From assembly GCA_013001815.1 (NCBI GenBank), contig JABDLV010000015.1:1-41229 (forward strand): a stretch of 41,229 bases of DNA, given 5' to 3'. The notes under the pieces are model-generated. The model had not been told where the DNA came from and searched no databases. It saw only the letters and a list, made by a program, of their open reading frames with translations. The translations under genes and the position numbers were made by a program. This stretch comes from Bacteroidia bacterium (GTDB lineage: Bacteria; Bacteroidota; Bacteroidia; AKYH767-A; OLB10). Each line of letters starts with the position of its first letter. The first letter of the stretch is position 1. Below, piece after piece: positions 8,233 to 19,400 of the stretch.

Positions 8233-11200
8233 ATGGCAGCTGGTATTAGTATTTTAAATATTCTCGAAGCAAAGAAGAAGTTTTCCGGGTATGCCATATT
8301 ATATTTTCAAGGCTTGTGCTTGCTTTTAGCTGCGGCAATGCTGCTTACACACTACTTTGATATTCCTTCAACCAGTGATGGTTTCCAAAAATTTTTAATT
8401 GACAGACAAGAGTTTGCAATATTTCCCATTCTTCTTTTAATACTTTCCTTTTTTATTCCGGCTTTTAAAAAGTACTTGCCCGAATTATTTATTGCATTCT
8501 TTTTAATTACAACTGTTTTTCTAATTGGTACGTTTTATCAAAATGGATTCAGTCTTTCATACGCTGTAATAATAGTTGCACTGGTTCTATTTGCCAATCT
8601 GCATTTGAATAAAATCTGGTCTATTGTATTATTCAATTTACTGGTACTGGCATTCATGCAGTTTCTATTTATTACCGGTTCTGTTGAGTCAGGAATTAAC
8701 CCATTTACCTTTTTTGTGTTTATGGTTGTAACCATGCTTGCATCTGTATGGTTTCAACTGTATCGATTGCGATACGATATCATGTTACACAACAGAGAAT
8801 TATTGCTCTATAAAATGTACGATGAGGCACCGGATGCCTATTTATTAATAGATGCAAAAAGCAAACAAATTATAGATGCGAATGCGCAAGCCATGTCATT
8901 ATTTGACTACCCAAACAAGGATTTATTGAAATCCTTAAGTCTGGAAAGCATCATTCTGGGTTCAGAAAAAGGCAATGGACTGCATTTTGACTTTAGTGAT
9001 TTAGCCAATCACACATATCTAAATGAAGAAGTAGAATGCCTGACTGCAAATGGAGAAAGATTTTGGACCAACGCTTCTGTTAAATTAATTAATGGGGATG
9101 TAAATGTTATACAAGCAAGGTTTACCGAAATAACAGGAGAAAAAGAACAAAGAGAAATAGAACTGGCAGGGCTTAAACAGTTTAAACACTTTTTCGACAA
9201 CGCTTCTGCCGGTATTTTTATTACTGATCAACTAGGTGCTATCTTGTATTCTAATGAACACCTGGCAAGCACGTTAGAACTTTCTAAAATTGGACAACCC
9301 GGTACAGAATCAATTGAAAAAATTCTAGGCGAAAAACTAGAACGGCTGCCGTTGCTTTTTGGGTCCGGTGGAACAGAAAAAAGTTTTATCGACAAACAAT
9401 GTAAATTGCTAAATGGGGATGACAGGTGGCTAACGCTGGCACACTCTAAATACACTGATAATGCCACAAGAAGAACCAATCATATTTATGTTCTAAATGA
9501 TATCACTCCCTACAAAACAAGAGAAGGTTCATTAAAAGAAAATGAAGAAGGGTTTAGAAAAGTCTTTGAGGAAGGGCATTTTGGAATGGCAGTTATTGGC
9601 ACCGACCAAAAAATTATACGAATAAACCCAACATTTTGTGAGCTGCTTGAATATTCACCGGAAGAACTAAAACGATTAACCTTAAATGGTGTAACCCATC
9701 CTGATGATGCTATCAATAACGAAAACACCATTGAGCAATTGGTCAACGGTACCATTCCGTCATCAAAAATTCAAAAAAGGTTCATCAAAAAGGACGGTTC
9801 TGTTATTTGGACAAACTTTACAGCGAGTGGAATTAGAAATGAAGATGAAGAATTGCAATATGTTATTGCAATGGTTGAAGATATAACCGATTCCAAAACC
9901 ATTGAACAAGCCTTAATGAACAGCAAGGCAAATCTTACTTCATTAATTGAAAATACGAATGACCCAATATTTGCATTTGATAATCAAAATAAAATCACCA
10001 TTGTAAATTCTGCCTGCAAACAATTCTTTTATGAGCATTATCAAAAAGCCATTCGGGAAGGTGATGTTTTAGATAATTTAGTTCATGAAGATGAATTGGA
10101 TAAATGGCATGGCAAAATAGCTAAGGTAAAATTGGGAGAAACTCTTTCGGGTACGGAAGAATATGAAAACGCTGAGGGAGAAAAAATATACTATGAAGTT
10201 TCTCTTCACCCCATTATTACCGAAGAAGGGTTCATTACCGGAGCTTCGTTTTTTGCAAGAGATATTACTCAAAGAATTAAACATGAAAACGAAATTGTTC
10301 ATGCAAAAGAAATTGCAGAAGAAGCTACCAGTGCAAAATCACAGTTCTTAGCTACTATGAGCCATGAAATTAGAACCCCTTTAAATGGCTTAATCGGTAT
10401 GTCTGAATTGTTAAAAACAACGAAACTATCACCTAAGCAAAAAGATTATGCAGAAACAATACAGCTAAGTGGAGAAGCACTGCTCTCTATTATTAATGAC
10501 ATATTAGATTTCTCTAAAATTGAGTCAAATAAAATGGAGTTAGAAAAGAATCCATTTGAAATTAGACGCTGCATTGAAGAAACATTTGACATACTGTACT
10601 ATCGCGCGCTGGAAAAGCAGAATCAATTACTGTATGAAATCGACACTGATATTCCTGAAAGCGTAATTGGGGATAAAACACGATTAAGACAAATACTCGT
10701 AAACCTTGTTGGTAATGCAATAAAGTTTACTGAAGGAGGCCAAATAAATGTATTTGCAAACTTGGTTGAATCGGAAGATGAGGATGAAGTAATTATTCAA
10801 TTTGCAGTAAAAGATACCGGCATTGGCATCTCTGAAGAACAACAGGGCAGATTATTTCAGGCATTTACTCAAGCAGATAGCTCAATAACAAGAAAGTATG
10901 GTGGTACCGGTTTAGGTTTAGCTATTTCATCCCGACTATCTCAAATGATGGGCGGTAAAATTTGGATTGAAAGTGAACCAAATGTTGGCTCTACATTTTT
11001 CTTTACAATAATAACACAAACTGTACCGACTGAAATAATAGAAGTAAAAGAAAGTGATTTTGAAAGGCTAAAAAAGAAAAGTGTTTTACTCATTTGCGAT
11101 CATGAACCAACATGTGATTTAATTGAGAGCTTTTTAAACGAGTGGAAAATGAATATTAGCATTGCAAGCTCCATTAGAGATACTTTAAAAATTGTAAAAG

Positions 11201-12258
11201 CAGGTAAAACAGATTTTGTTTTTGTTGATGAAGGGATTAGAAGCGTAGAACATGTTAAAATTAGTAATCAAATAAAAAACACAGCACAGGGCAAAGAGCT
11301 GCCAATTATTCTTTTTAATGCTGACAGAAATAGAGTTACAGATGACATCAAAGAAAGTTTTGATTCAATAATTTTAAGATACAGCGGTAAACAAACGTAT
11401 TTTGAAACTCTGGTAAAACAAATTGCTAAAAAACAATACAAGCCTGAAAAAGAAGGACTAAAAGAACTAAAAATCAATACCAAACTTAGCAAAGAATTTC
11501 CGCTGAACATTTTGGTTGCTGAAGACAATCTCATAAACCAAAAATTGATTCAAATTATCTTAGAAAAACTGGGCTATGAAATTGATATTGCTGCAGATGG
11601 AGAAAAAGCCCTTCAAATGCTGGAAGAAAAGCCATATGACCTTATATATATGGATATACAAATGCCTAATAAAGACGGACTTGAGACTACTTATGAAATA
11701 ATTAATTCTAAAACCTTTAAACACAAACCTCGTATAATAGCTATGACTGCCTTTGCCCTTCAGGGCGATAAAGAAAAATGCATTGAGGCAGGCATGGTAG
11801 ATTATATTTCAAAACCCATTCGCATTGAAGAGATTCAAGACAGCATTAGAAAATGGGGAACTAAACCAGAAGAAACCGAGGTTATGGAAGAACAATTAAA
11901 TCCTGAAACGCAGACCATAGACAATGACGCTATAGAGCGCTTGAAAGAAATTTCAAAATCTGTAGACCCTAATTTTTTAAGCAGCGTTATTAATATGTTC
12001 TTAGACCAAAGCCCAACGATTATTACGGAAATTAATAATCACCAAAAAAGCGGAGACACCACAAAAATGTGGCAAGCTGCACATAAGCTAAAAGGCTCTA
12101 GTTTAAATTTAGGAGCTAAGCACCTTGCTGAACTTTGTAAAGAAATTGAATTGAAGGGTAAAAGTGGGATTTTAAATGGTGTTGTTAGCCTAACAGATCA
12201 ATTAGACGGTGTTTTTGAAAAAACGAAAAAGGAATTATTAGAAGTTGCGAAAAAATAA
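8233..12258 (+). CDS. Hybrid sensor histidine kinase with two receivers and Hpt
   Basis: 1341 aa. In order: six TM helices (about 18-175); PAS-like region (190-300); a second PAS-like region (310-425); PAS with S-box motif (435-555); a fourth PAS (560-685); HisKA with MSHEIRTP, phospho-acceptor His711; HATPase with N box Asn828, DTGIGIS and [10 protein letters not shown]; receiver 1 (about 955-1065) with Asp999 in the acceptor position; receiver 2 (1090-1210) with ILVAEDN, Asp1141 in YMDIQMP and the ISKP Lys; Hpt with AAHKLKGSS, His1284. The internal phosphorelay can therefore run His711 -> Asp1141 -> His1284. Receiver 1 lacks the conserved Lys-Pro (LRYSGKQ instead) and may be inactive. There is no output DNA-binding domain, so a separate response regulator outside the window must act downstream. 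It has its own promoter. Confidence 0.95.
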   Translation: MAAGISILNILEAKKKFSGYAILYFQGLCLLLAAAMLLTHYFDIPSTSDGFQKFLIDRQEFAIFPILLLILSFFIPAFKKYLPELFIAFFLITTVFLIGTFYQNGFSLSYAVIIVALVLFANLHLNKIWSIVLFNLLVLAFMQFLFITGSVESGINPFTFFVFMVVTMLASVWFQLYRLRYDIMLHNRELLLYKMYDEAPDAYLLIDAKSKQIIDANAQAMSLFDYPNKDLLKSLSLESIILGSEKGNGLHFDFSDLANHTYLNEEVECLTANGERFWTNASVKLINGDVNVIQARFTEITGEKEQREIELAGLKQFKHFFDNASAGIFITDQLGAILYSNEHLASTLELSKIGQPGTESIEKILGEKLERLPLLFGSGGTEKSFIDKQCKLLNGDDRWLTLAHSKYTDNATRRTNHIYVLNDITPYKTREGSLKENEEGFRKVFEEGHFGMAVIGTDQKIIRINPTFCELLEYSPEELKRLTLNGVTHPDDAINNENTIEQLVNGTIPSSKIQKRFIKKDGSVIWTNFTASGIRNEDEELQYVIAMVEDITDSKTIEQALMNSKANLTSLIENTNDPIFAFDNQNKITIVNSACKQFFYEHYQKAIREGDVLDNLVHEDELDKWHGKIAKVKLGETLSGTEEYENAEGEKIYYEVSLHPIITEEGFITGASFFARDITQRIKHENEIVHAKEIAEEATSAKSQFLATMSHEIRTPLNGLIGMSELLKTTKLSPKQKDYAETIQLSGEALLSIINDILDFSKIESNKMELEKNPFEIRRCIEETFDILYYRALEKQNQLLYEIDTDIPESVIGDKTRLRQILVNLVGNAIKFTEGGQINVFANLVESEDEDEVIIQFAVKDTGIGISEEQQGRLFQAFTQADSSITRKYGGTGLGLAISSRLSQMMGGKIWIESEPNVGSTFFFTIITQTVPTEIIEVKESDFERLKKKSVLLICDHEPTCDLIESFLNEWKMNISIASSIRDTLKIVKAGKTDFVFVDEGIRSVEHVKISNQIKNTAQGKELPIILFNADRNRVTDDIKESFDSIILRYSGKQTYFETLVKQIAKKQYKPEKEGLKELKINTKLSKEFPLNILVAEDNLINQKLIQIILEKLGYEIDIAADGEKALQMLEEKPYDLIYMDIQMPNKDGLETTYEIINSKTFKHKPRIIAMTAFALQGDKEKCIEAGMVDYISKPIRIEEIQDSIRKWGTKPEETEVMEEQLNPETQTIDNDAIERLKEISKSVDPNFLSSVINMFLDQSPTIITEINNHQKSGDTTKMWQAAHKLKGSSLNLGAKHLAELCKEIELKGKSGILNGVVSLTDQLDGVFEKTKKELLEVAKK

Positions 12259-12260
12259 TT

Positions 12261-13268
12261 CTATAGAATATTTACCTCTCGTTCCAATTCAATATTAAAT
12301 TTCTCCTTTACTGATTTGATTATCTCTTCTGATAATTTAAAAACCTCATCTCCGCTAGCTTTATCATAGTTTACCAATACCAGTGATTGCTTTGCATGAG
12401 ATCCTGTATCTCCCACTCTTTTTCCTTTCCACCCACAAGATTCAATTAACCAACCCGCTGCCACTTTAACTTCTGTTTCAGAAACTGAGTAACCAACCAT
12501 GTTTGCGTGAACTTCTTTTAACAAATTAAATTGCTTAGAACTAATTACAGGATTTTTAAAAAAACTACCAGCATTTCCCAGTTCCTTGGGGTCAGGTAAT
12601 TTGCTACTTCTAATTGCAATAACAGCATCACTCACCGTTTTAATACTTACTTCACCAGTCTTGTTTTCCTCCAAGTAATTTTTCAGGCTACCATAGGAAA
12701 TATTAACCTGAGATTTCTTTGAAAGCTTAAGTGCAACAGATGTAATAATTACTTTGTTCTTCAATTCATTCTTAAAAATGCTATTCCTATATCCAAACTG
12801 GCAATCACCTGCATTAAATGATTTTATTTTTTTCGATTCAATGTCAAATGCCTCCAAAGAGTGAAACACATCTTTCAGCTCAACACCGTATGCTCCAATA
12901 TTCTGAATAGGACCCGCACCTACACTTCCGGGTATTAATGATAAATTTTCAATTCCCGAATAATTATTTTCTACAGCCCACAAAACCAAATCATGCCAAA
13001 CCACTCCTGCTCCTGCTTTTACTATTACGGCACTATCTGATTCCTCAACTATTTCTATCCCCAAAATTTCATTTTTAATGACTAATCCATCATAATCCTT
13101 CCTAAACAAAATATTGCTACCCCCGCCAAGAATAAAGAAATTTGAATGCGAATCATCAAACAGTTTCTCAAGCTCACTTTTATTGCTAACAGCAACAAAC
13201 TGCTTAGCAGAAACGTCAACCCCGAAGGTGTTATACTTTTTTAATGAAATATTATGCTGAATGTGCAT
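12261..13268 (-). CDS. murB: UDP-N-acetylmuramate dehydrogenase
   Basis: 335 aa from the ATG at 13268. The track's start at 13295 is a TTG giving nine extra residues before 'MHIQHNISLKKYNTFGV', where MurB proteins normally begin. It reduces UDP-GlcNAc-enolpyruvate to UDP-MurNAc with NADPH and FAD in peptidoglycan synthesis. Seen: ILGGGSNIL (FAD-binding), 'IPGSVGAGPIQNIGAYGVE' (substrate and FAD loop), 'GYRNSIFK', catalytic Ser in GNAGSFFKNP, and a Glu near the C-terminus (EREVNIL). It follows the PorE-like gene by 36 nt and could be in the same transcript. It converges on the sensor kinase, with only 2 nt between the two stop codons. Confidence 0.96.
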   Translation of the reverse strand: MHIQHNISLKKYNTFGVDVSAKQFVAVSNKSELEKLFDDSHSNFFILGGGSNILFRKDYDGLVIKNEILGIEIVEESDSAVIVKAGAGVVWHDLVLWAVENNYSGIENLSLIPGSVGAGPIQNIGAYGVELKDVFHSLEAFDIESKKIKSFNAGDCQFGYRNSIFKNELKNKVIITSVALKLSKKSQVNISYGSLKNYLEENKTGEVSIKTVSDAVIAIRSSKLPDPKELGNAGSFFKNPVISSKQFNLLKEVHANMVGYSVSETEVKVAAGWLIESCGWKGKRVGDTGSHAKQSLVLVNYDKASGDEVFKLSEEIIKSVKEKFNIELEREVNIL

Positions 13269-13304
13269 TGATGTAAATAAAAGAATGATTGGCAATGTAA
13301 AAAA

Positions 13305-15203
13305 TTAAGGCATAAAACCCACCACCTTAAATTCTATTCTTTCATTTTCTGCATGTTCTTCGTCCAAACACACCATTCCATCTTTACAATGGTTTACCAA
13401 TCGAGATTCTCCATAACCCACCGTACTTACTCTACTGGAACTAATCCCACGACTTGATAAATAATTTTTTACGGCATTTGCTCGATTAGAACTTAGTGAT
13501 TTATTGGAAGCACTAGAACCAATTGAATTGGTATGCGCGGCAATTTCTACTCTTAAAGTAGTATTAAAAAGCATGATGTCCGCTAAATTTTGAAGTGCTT
13601 TATCAGTTCCCTCTTTAAAACTAGTAGCCTTTTCCTCAAATTGAATTTCATAATTCACTACGCTTTGACTCAACAATATTTGATCTAAGCTCATACCGTA
13701 GTATTTTGTATTCGATTCTCTAATACCTGCCGTATTAATATCGAACTCCTTATAATAAAACGAGTTATTACCGGAAGTTATCTTATACTTCTTATTCGGC
13801 TGCAAAACAAATTCAACCTGGCCATTATCACTCGTGTACTTTGTTTCCAACTTTACGTTCCCTGAAAATAAATTCACGGCTACATTTCGCAAATTTCCTT
13901 TGGTTTCACTATCTGATAACGTTACGTTGACTTTTATTTTCGCCAAGCCCTTGGTAAAACTATAAATCATGTCGGCTCCATTTCTATTCGAATTGAAGAA
14001 ACCTGTCTTTCCTTGCTCATCAATGGTAAAACCAAAATCATCCAAAGAAGAATTTATCGGGTAACCCAAATTAACCGGCTCAGACCAAGAACCACCGCTA
14101 TACACAGAATAAAAAATATCTAAGCCACCCATATTGTGATTAGCTCCGGATGAAAAATATATAACTGAATCATTTTGCAAGTAAGGGTAAACTTCATTTT
14201 CTGATGAGTTTACATTTGGACCTAAATTTTTAGGCGTTGTCCACTTATCCTCTACTTTTCTTGACCAATACAAATCTGTGCCTCCGTATCCCCAAGGCAT
14301 ATCTGACATAAACACTAAAAACTTTCCGTTTTTACTCAACGTAGGATGTGCAACAGAATAATCATTGCTACTTACAGAAACTTCTCCATCAATTATCCAT
14401 TCAGCATTTAAAAATACCGCTCTGTATATTTTTAATGTGCTTAAATTATCTGCATTTTTTTCAGGCTTATCATTCAAGTAATTATTTCTGGTGAAATACA
14501 TTGTATCTCCACTCGCATTTATTGCGAACGGACCTTCATTGAATATTCCATTTACTTCTCCAATAATTGGTTCCGGCTGCAACCAATTATCAAACTCAGT
14601 AAGTTTCACAAAAAATATATCGTATGTATTGTTACCGGAAAAAGAACTTGTACCATTGGCACGCTGTGGATGATCTCTATCTGATACAAACATTACTCCA
14701 CTCTTATGCACCCTTGGGCTAAAACTAGATGAATTCAACTCATTCCATTCAAGCAAATTAATGCTATACATGGTGGTATCATTATAAAAAAAGTGCTCAA
14801 TTGAATCACAAGAACTAATAAGCTGCTTAATTGATGCATTGTTTCTATCAATAAGTAAATATTTATTTAAATACTTTTTAGCTAACTCATAGTTTCCATT
14901 TTTCATTAGCACCTTGGCATAAGCGAAATGATGCCTCGGAAGCACTTTACTTTTTTCCATTGCCAATGAATACCACTGTTCTGCTTCCTTATTATAATTA
15001 AGCAGTCCATAACATTCAGCGGTTCTTAAAATTGCCTTTTCATTCTGGGTTTTAATTGCAACATCCTCATAATTACGCAATGCATTGTAGTATGCCAGAT
15101 CTTCATAAAATCTATCTGCCGTTCGCATTTGCATACTTGCACATCCTGAAGCAACTATAACAGTTATACAAATAGCAATAATATTGAAAAACCTACTCTT
15201 CAT
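13305..15203 (-). CDS. PorE-like lipoprotein: TPR, PD40 propeller, CRD, OmpA domain
   Basis: 632 aa from the ATG at 15203; the track's upstream TTG (15209) abuts the porP stop and gives an unnatural MS extension. Seen: a lipoprotein signal ending SGC; TPR-like helices (about 25-130); PD40/WD40-like propeller repeats (SPRVHKSGVMFVSDRD, GGTDLYWSRK, GGLDIFYSVY); a carboxypeptidase-regulatory-like beta domain (about 415-490); and a C-terminal OmpA domain (about 515-630). This domain order is that of Porphyromonas PorE, a T9SS component that binds peptidoglycan. The usual Asp in the OmpA 'HTD' motif is Asn here (AHTNSIGS, N559), while the later Arg (NRA) is kept. It starts 6 nt after the PorP/SprF stop, so it is very likely coupled to it. 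Confidence 0.85.
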   Translation of the reverse strand: MKSRFFNIIAICITVIVASGCASMQMRTADRFYEDLAYYNALRNYEDVAIKTQNEKAILRTAECYGLLNYNKEAEQWYSLAMEKSKVLPRHHFAYAKVLMKNGNYELAKKYLNKYLLIDRNNASIKQLISSCDSIEHFFYNDTTMYSINLLEWNELNSSSFSPRVHKSGVMFVSDRDHPQRANGTSSFSGNNTYDIFFVKLTEFDNWLQPEPIIGEVNGIFNEGPFAINASGDTMYFTRNNYLNDKPEKNADNLSTLKIYRAVFLNAEWIIDGEVSVSSNDYSVAHPTLSKNGKFLVFMSDMPWGYGGTDLYWSRKVEDKWTTPKNLGPNVNSSENEVYPYLQNDSVIYFSSGANHNMGGLDIFYSVYSGGSWSEPVNLGYPINSSLDDFGFTIDEQGKTGFFNSNRNGADMIYSFTKGLAKIKVNVTLSDSETKGNLRNVAVNLFSGNVKLETKYTSDNGQVEFVLQPNKKYKITSGNNSFYYKEFDINTAGIRESNTKYYGMSLDQILLSQSVVNYEIQFEEKATSFKEGTDKALQNLADIMLFNTTLRVEIAAHTNSIGSSASNKSLSSNRANAVKNYLSSRGISSSRVSTVGYGESRLVNHCKDGMVCLDEEHAENERIEFKVVGFMP

Positions 15204-15209
15204 ACTCAA

Positions 15210-16145
15210 TTAAAAATATCTTGGGTCTGCAATTTTTAAAACATCCCGACCAAAATCTAATCCTATCATAATTTCATGACTACCGGAACTAAAATTTCTA
15301 ATATCAGTTAAGGTGGCATCATATGAATATCCTATTCTAAATTTATCAGTCAATTTATATTCTACCAAGCCAAGTATTGCATCACCGGATCGATATGAAG
15401 CACCGATCCAAATAATGTCACTTAACAACACATTTACATTCATATCAAACTGAACTGGTGCAGCCTCAACATATTTTACCAGCAAATTGGGCTTCACTTT
15501 TACTTCCGGGTTCACATCAATAACGTATCCGCCACTCACATAGTAGTGCCTTATTAAACGATGCAATTGATCACCTTTTACACTAATACTCTTGTTCGGG
15601 TCATAATTCAACAAATAAGGTACAGAGAACCCTGCATAAAATTTTTCTTGGAAATAAAATGCACCGAAACCGGCATTTGGTAAAAAGTCGGTAGCTGTAT
15701 TCAATTCATAAACCGGGTCATTGGTATCCCAATAAATTAAATCTGAAAGATTTGAAGAGTAGAGCGAAAAACCACCCCTTAAGCCCAAAGACAAGTTTCC
15801 TTTCCCTGTTGGCAGTAAATATGCGTAATTTCCAAAGAAGTCTGTTTGATTTGTAATTCCAAGCTTATCATTGCTTATTACAGCACCTAATCCAACTTTT
15901 TTATTGCTCAACAATCCTTGAACACTTGCGGTTTCCGTAACCGGTGCACCATCAAATCCTGTCCATTGCTTTCTAAACATAAATGAAGCACTAACAAATG
16001 GTTTTGCTGCTGCATATGCCGGATTTATAGTAAGATGACTAAACATATACTGACTACTCATATTATTTTGTTGAGCCACAGAATCATTTGTTCCTAAAAA
16101 TAATATAGAAACAACTATTAAACTATATGTATATATTTTTTTCAT
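15210..16145 (-). CDS. Type IX secretion system membrane protein, PorP/SprF family
   Basis: 311 aa. Signal peptide MKKIYTYSLIVVSILFLGTNDSVAQQ, then 'QYMFSHLTINPAYAA', the hallmark start of PorP/SprF proteins, and 'FRKQWTGFDGAPVTE'. The rest is amphipathic beta strands typical of an outer-membrane barrel, ending 'SGSHEIMIGLDF'. SprF is required for secretion of the SprB adhesin in Flavobacterium johnsoniae. Its position directly after a giant SprB-like gene (3 nt apart) makes a dedicated SprF-like role likely. Its Shine-Dalgarno sequence is formed by the last codons of the adhesin. A paralogue lies at 40076-40996. Confidence 0.93.
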   Translation of the reverse strand: MKKIYTYSLIVVSILFLGTNDSVAQQNNMSSQYMFSHLTINPAYAAAKPFVSASFMFRKQWTGFDGAPVTETASVQGLLSNKKVGLGAVISNDKLGITNQTDFFGNYAYLLPTGKGNLSLGLRGGFSLYSSNLSDLIYWDTNDPVYELNTATDFLPNAGFGAFYFQEKFYAGFSVPYLLNYDPNKSISVKGDQLHRLIRHYYVSGGYVIDVNPEVKVKPNLLVKYVEAAPVQFDMNVNVLLSDIIWIGASYRSGDAILGLVEYKLTDKFRIGYSYDATLTDIRNFSSGSHEIMIGLDFGRDVLKIADPRYF

Positions 16146-16148
16146 TGC

Positions 16149-16420
16149 TTATCTCCTCCTTATATCTACATATCCATTTACTGAATTAGCACCATTATTA
16201 CTTCTAAAAATAATAAAGTATGTTCCATCAGGTAATTCATCTCCGGAATTATTTACTCCATTCCAGCTATTGTCATAATTTTTCTGATCATAAACTAAAT
16301 TACCCCATCTGTTAAATACAAGAAATTCATTTTGAGGAAAGGCTTCTATGCCTTTAATGACAAAATAGTCATTTCTCATATCATTGTTTGGCGTTATACC
16401 TGTAGGCAATTCTAATGGGT
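16149..16420 (-). other. T9SS type B C-terminal sorting domain of the adhesin
   Basis: About 90 residues beginning 'LPTGITPNND' with the conserved core VFNRWGNLVYD and the turn 'GDELPDGTYFIIF'. This is the gliding-motility-associated C-terminal domain (CHU_C type), which directs export and, for type B, retention through PorP/SprF-like partners. Confidence 0.9.
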
Positions 16421-19400
16421 CAATGCAATCCTGAGGATCTTCCAACGTAATTATTACTGAAGCTGAATCCCTGCAATCTCCATTCACTACGGTCCATAAA
16501 AATTCGTTAGGACCCTGAGATAATCCTGATATCATAGTGGTAGACATGGTAGAATCATCAAACGATCCCGAGCCAGAAATTAATGTCCAATAGCCAATGC
16601 CCGATTGTGGTGGTGTAGCTGTTAATGATGCGGTATTTTCACAAACTGATTTATCAACACCGGCAATTGCATTGATTTCACTTGATGCAACAACAATTAC
16701 TTCCGCACTATCAAAACAAATACCATCGTTCACTATCCAATAAAATATATTATTTCCCTGCTGTAAATTTGATACTACGGTATTTGAAGCGCTTGAATCA
16801 TCAATGACTACAGTGGGATCAATTGACACCCAAAATCCATCAGCACCGGGAGGTGGATCATCGGCCATTAATACAGTTGTTGTAACTCCGCATATATTTA
16901 CATTTCCCATCGGATTACCAAATAATGGCGGAGGTTGAGTAATTGTATATGTAAGACTTGTATCACAACCTTTATCGTCTGTTATGAATATTGTATAGCT
17001 TCCTGCACCTATATTGATTAAATCTTTAGTAGGGGCTCCTGTTATCCACAGGTATGAATAAGGAGCTGTACCACCATTTACCTCTAAATAAATTGCAGCA
17101 TCCTCTAAACCATTACAGGAAACATTAAATGACCCATTCAGTGTAGGAATAGAATCCTGAACATCCCAATTACCTGGTCCATCCACCACTATTGCTTCAG
17201 TTGCAATACAGCCCAACACATCTGTAATGGTTACAATATATGTATTTGGTGATAAACCTGTAATGGTATCATTCGTTGCTCCATTGCTCCACAAAATAGT
17301 ATAAGGCGGATTCGCAGCTGTTATCACCAATGATATGCTTCCGTCATCAGCCCCTGGGCATGTCACACTGCTAGAATCAATACTCACTATTTGCGGACCG
17401 GATAAATCACTTAATGCAACAACACCTGTTTGAGTACACAAGTTGGCATCCGTTATTGTAACAGTATAGCTACCTGCTGCTATGTTATTAATGCAAGCAG
17501 TTGATTCACCAGTGCTCCACAGGTAAGTATAACCGGGAGTTCCACCTACTATATTCGCACATGCACTTCCCGTTGAAACACCGCAACTAGGAGGTACAGA
17601 GTTAAATGAAATTGAAATTCCGGCACTCGGTTGACCTATAACATGACTCGTATCACTGCTACATCCAGTGGAATCTGTCACAGTAACCGTATAGGTCCCC
17701 ACACTTAGCCCGCTAATATCTTCAATTGTATCACCAGTGGGTGTCCATAAATATGTATAACCGGGTACACCACCACTAACGCTTATATTTATTTCTCCAT
17801 CAGACCCACCAAAACATTTTACATTAGACAAAGAGTTTAAGAAAATTACCGGCTTACCTGTATTCACCAATGTAATAGAGAATGTAGAGTCACAACTCAA
17901 TGCATCTGTTATGGTAACCAAATAAGTCCCTTCAGCCAGATTGCCAATTGAATCTGTGGTAAATCCATTTGACCATAAATAAGTATATGTTCCTGATCCA
18001 CCAGTCCCGCTCACATCAATGGCTCCATTATTTAAATCACAACTAGGATGATAATCAATGGAATTAATTCCAATTGCATCAGACTCAGTCACTGTCTGTG
18101 TAAACACACTGACACAATTATTAGTATCTGTTACTGTAAGGGTATATGTACCTACAGACACATTTAATAAATCCTGAATTGTATCACCCCTAGACCACAA
18201 ATAAGTAAATGGCTGAGAAGGCCCTAACACACTAATATCAATTATTCCATCACTACCACCATTACATGAAACATTCTTTAATAATGACAAAGTTATTTGC
18301 GGTGTAAACAAATCTAAAATTGTATCACTCAACTGTGTCACGCAACTATTGCTATCTGTAACTGTTAAAGTATAAATTCCGTGGGGTTGATTAAATATGG
18401 CCGCAGTAGTATCTGAATTAGACCACATATAACTATACGGAGTTACACCACCAGTTACAGTTGCACTTATTGCTCCATTAATGCTATCACACGTTGCTGG
18501 TGTAGTTGCTAACGCAAGCACTAATTCATCAGGTTCAGATATAACGAATACAGAACTATCTACACATCCATTGCTGTCCACTACTTGGATTGTATATACG
18601 TCCGCACCCACCCCGGTTAAGTCTTCAGTAGTAAAACCATTAGACCACGTATATAAATAGCTTGGAGTTCCCCCGGCTACACTGATAAAAATTTGACCCG
18701 TAAGCGCTCCATTACATTTAACATTAAACGTAGTATCCAAATTTATTACAGGATTTCCATTATCTATTAAAGTTGTTGAGGCTGTTTTTGTACAAGAATT
18801 TGCATCTGTAACAGTAACTGTATATGTACCACCACTTAAAGAATCTACGCTTGCGGTTGTATCACTGGTTGACCATAGGTATGAATAAGTTGAAGTGCCT
18901 CCTGAAACTACTGCAGACAACATTCCGTTGGATGAATTACATATTGGAGTAACTGAATTAAGACTTAACATTAATTCTGTAGGCTCTGTAATTGTATAAG
19001 AACTGCTATCTGTACATCCTAACAAATCAGTAATTGTAAGTGTATAAATACCTGCGGTTAAGCCAGAAACATCCTCAGTAGTTTCACCATTAGACCAATT
19101 GTAGAGATAAGGCGGTGAACCAACGGAACCAAAAACATTAATGATACCTGCTGATTCACCAAAACACAAATTATTATTTATAGAAATTAAATTAATCATT
19201 GGAGGTCCTGCATCAAATATGGTATCAAACACTGTGATTTTACAGTTATTTGAATCTATAACGTCAACAGAAATTGGACCACCCGGCTGTGCATTCGTAG
19301 ATGAAGTTGTTGAACCGCTTGACCATAAATAAGTATATGGTGGTGTTCCCCCTAATACGACCACTGCTGCGGATCCATTAAGCAAACCACAAGTAGCATC

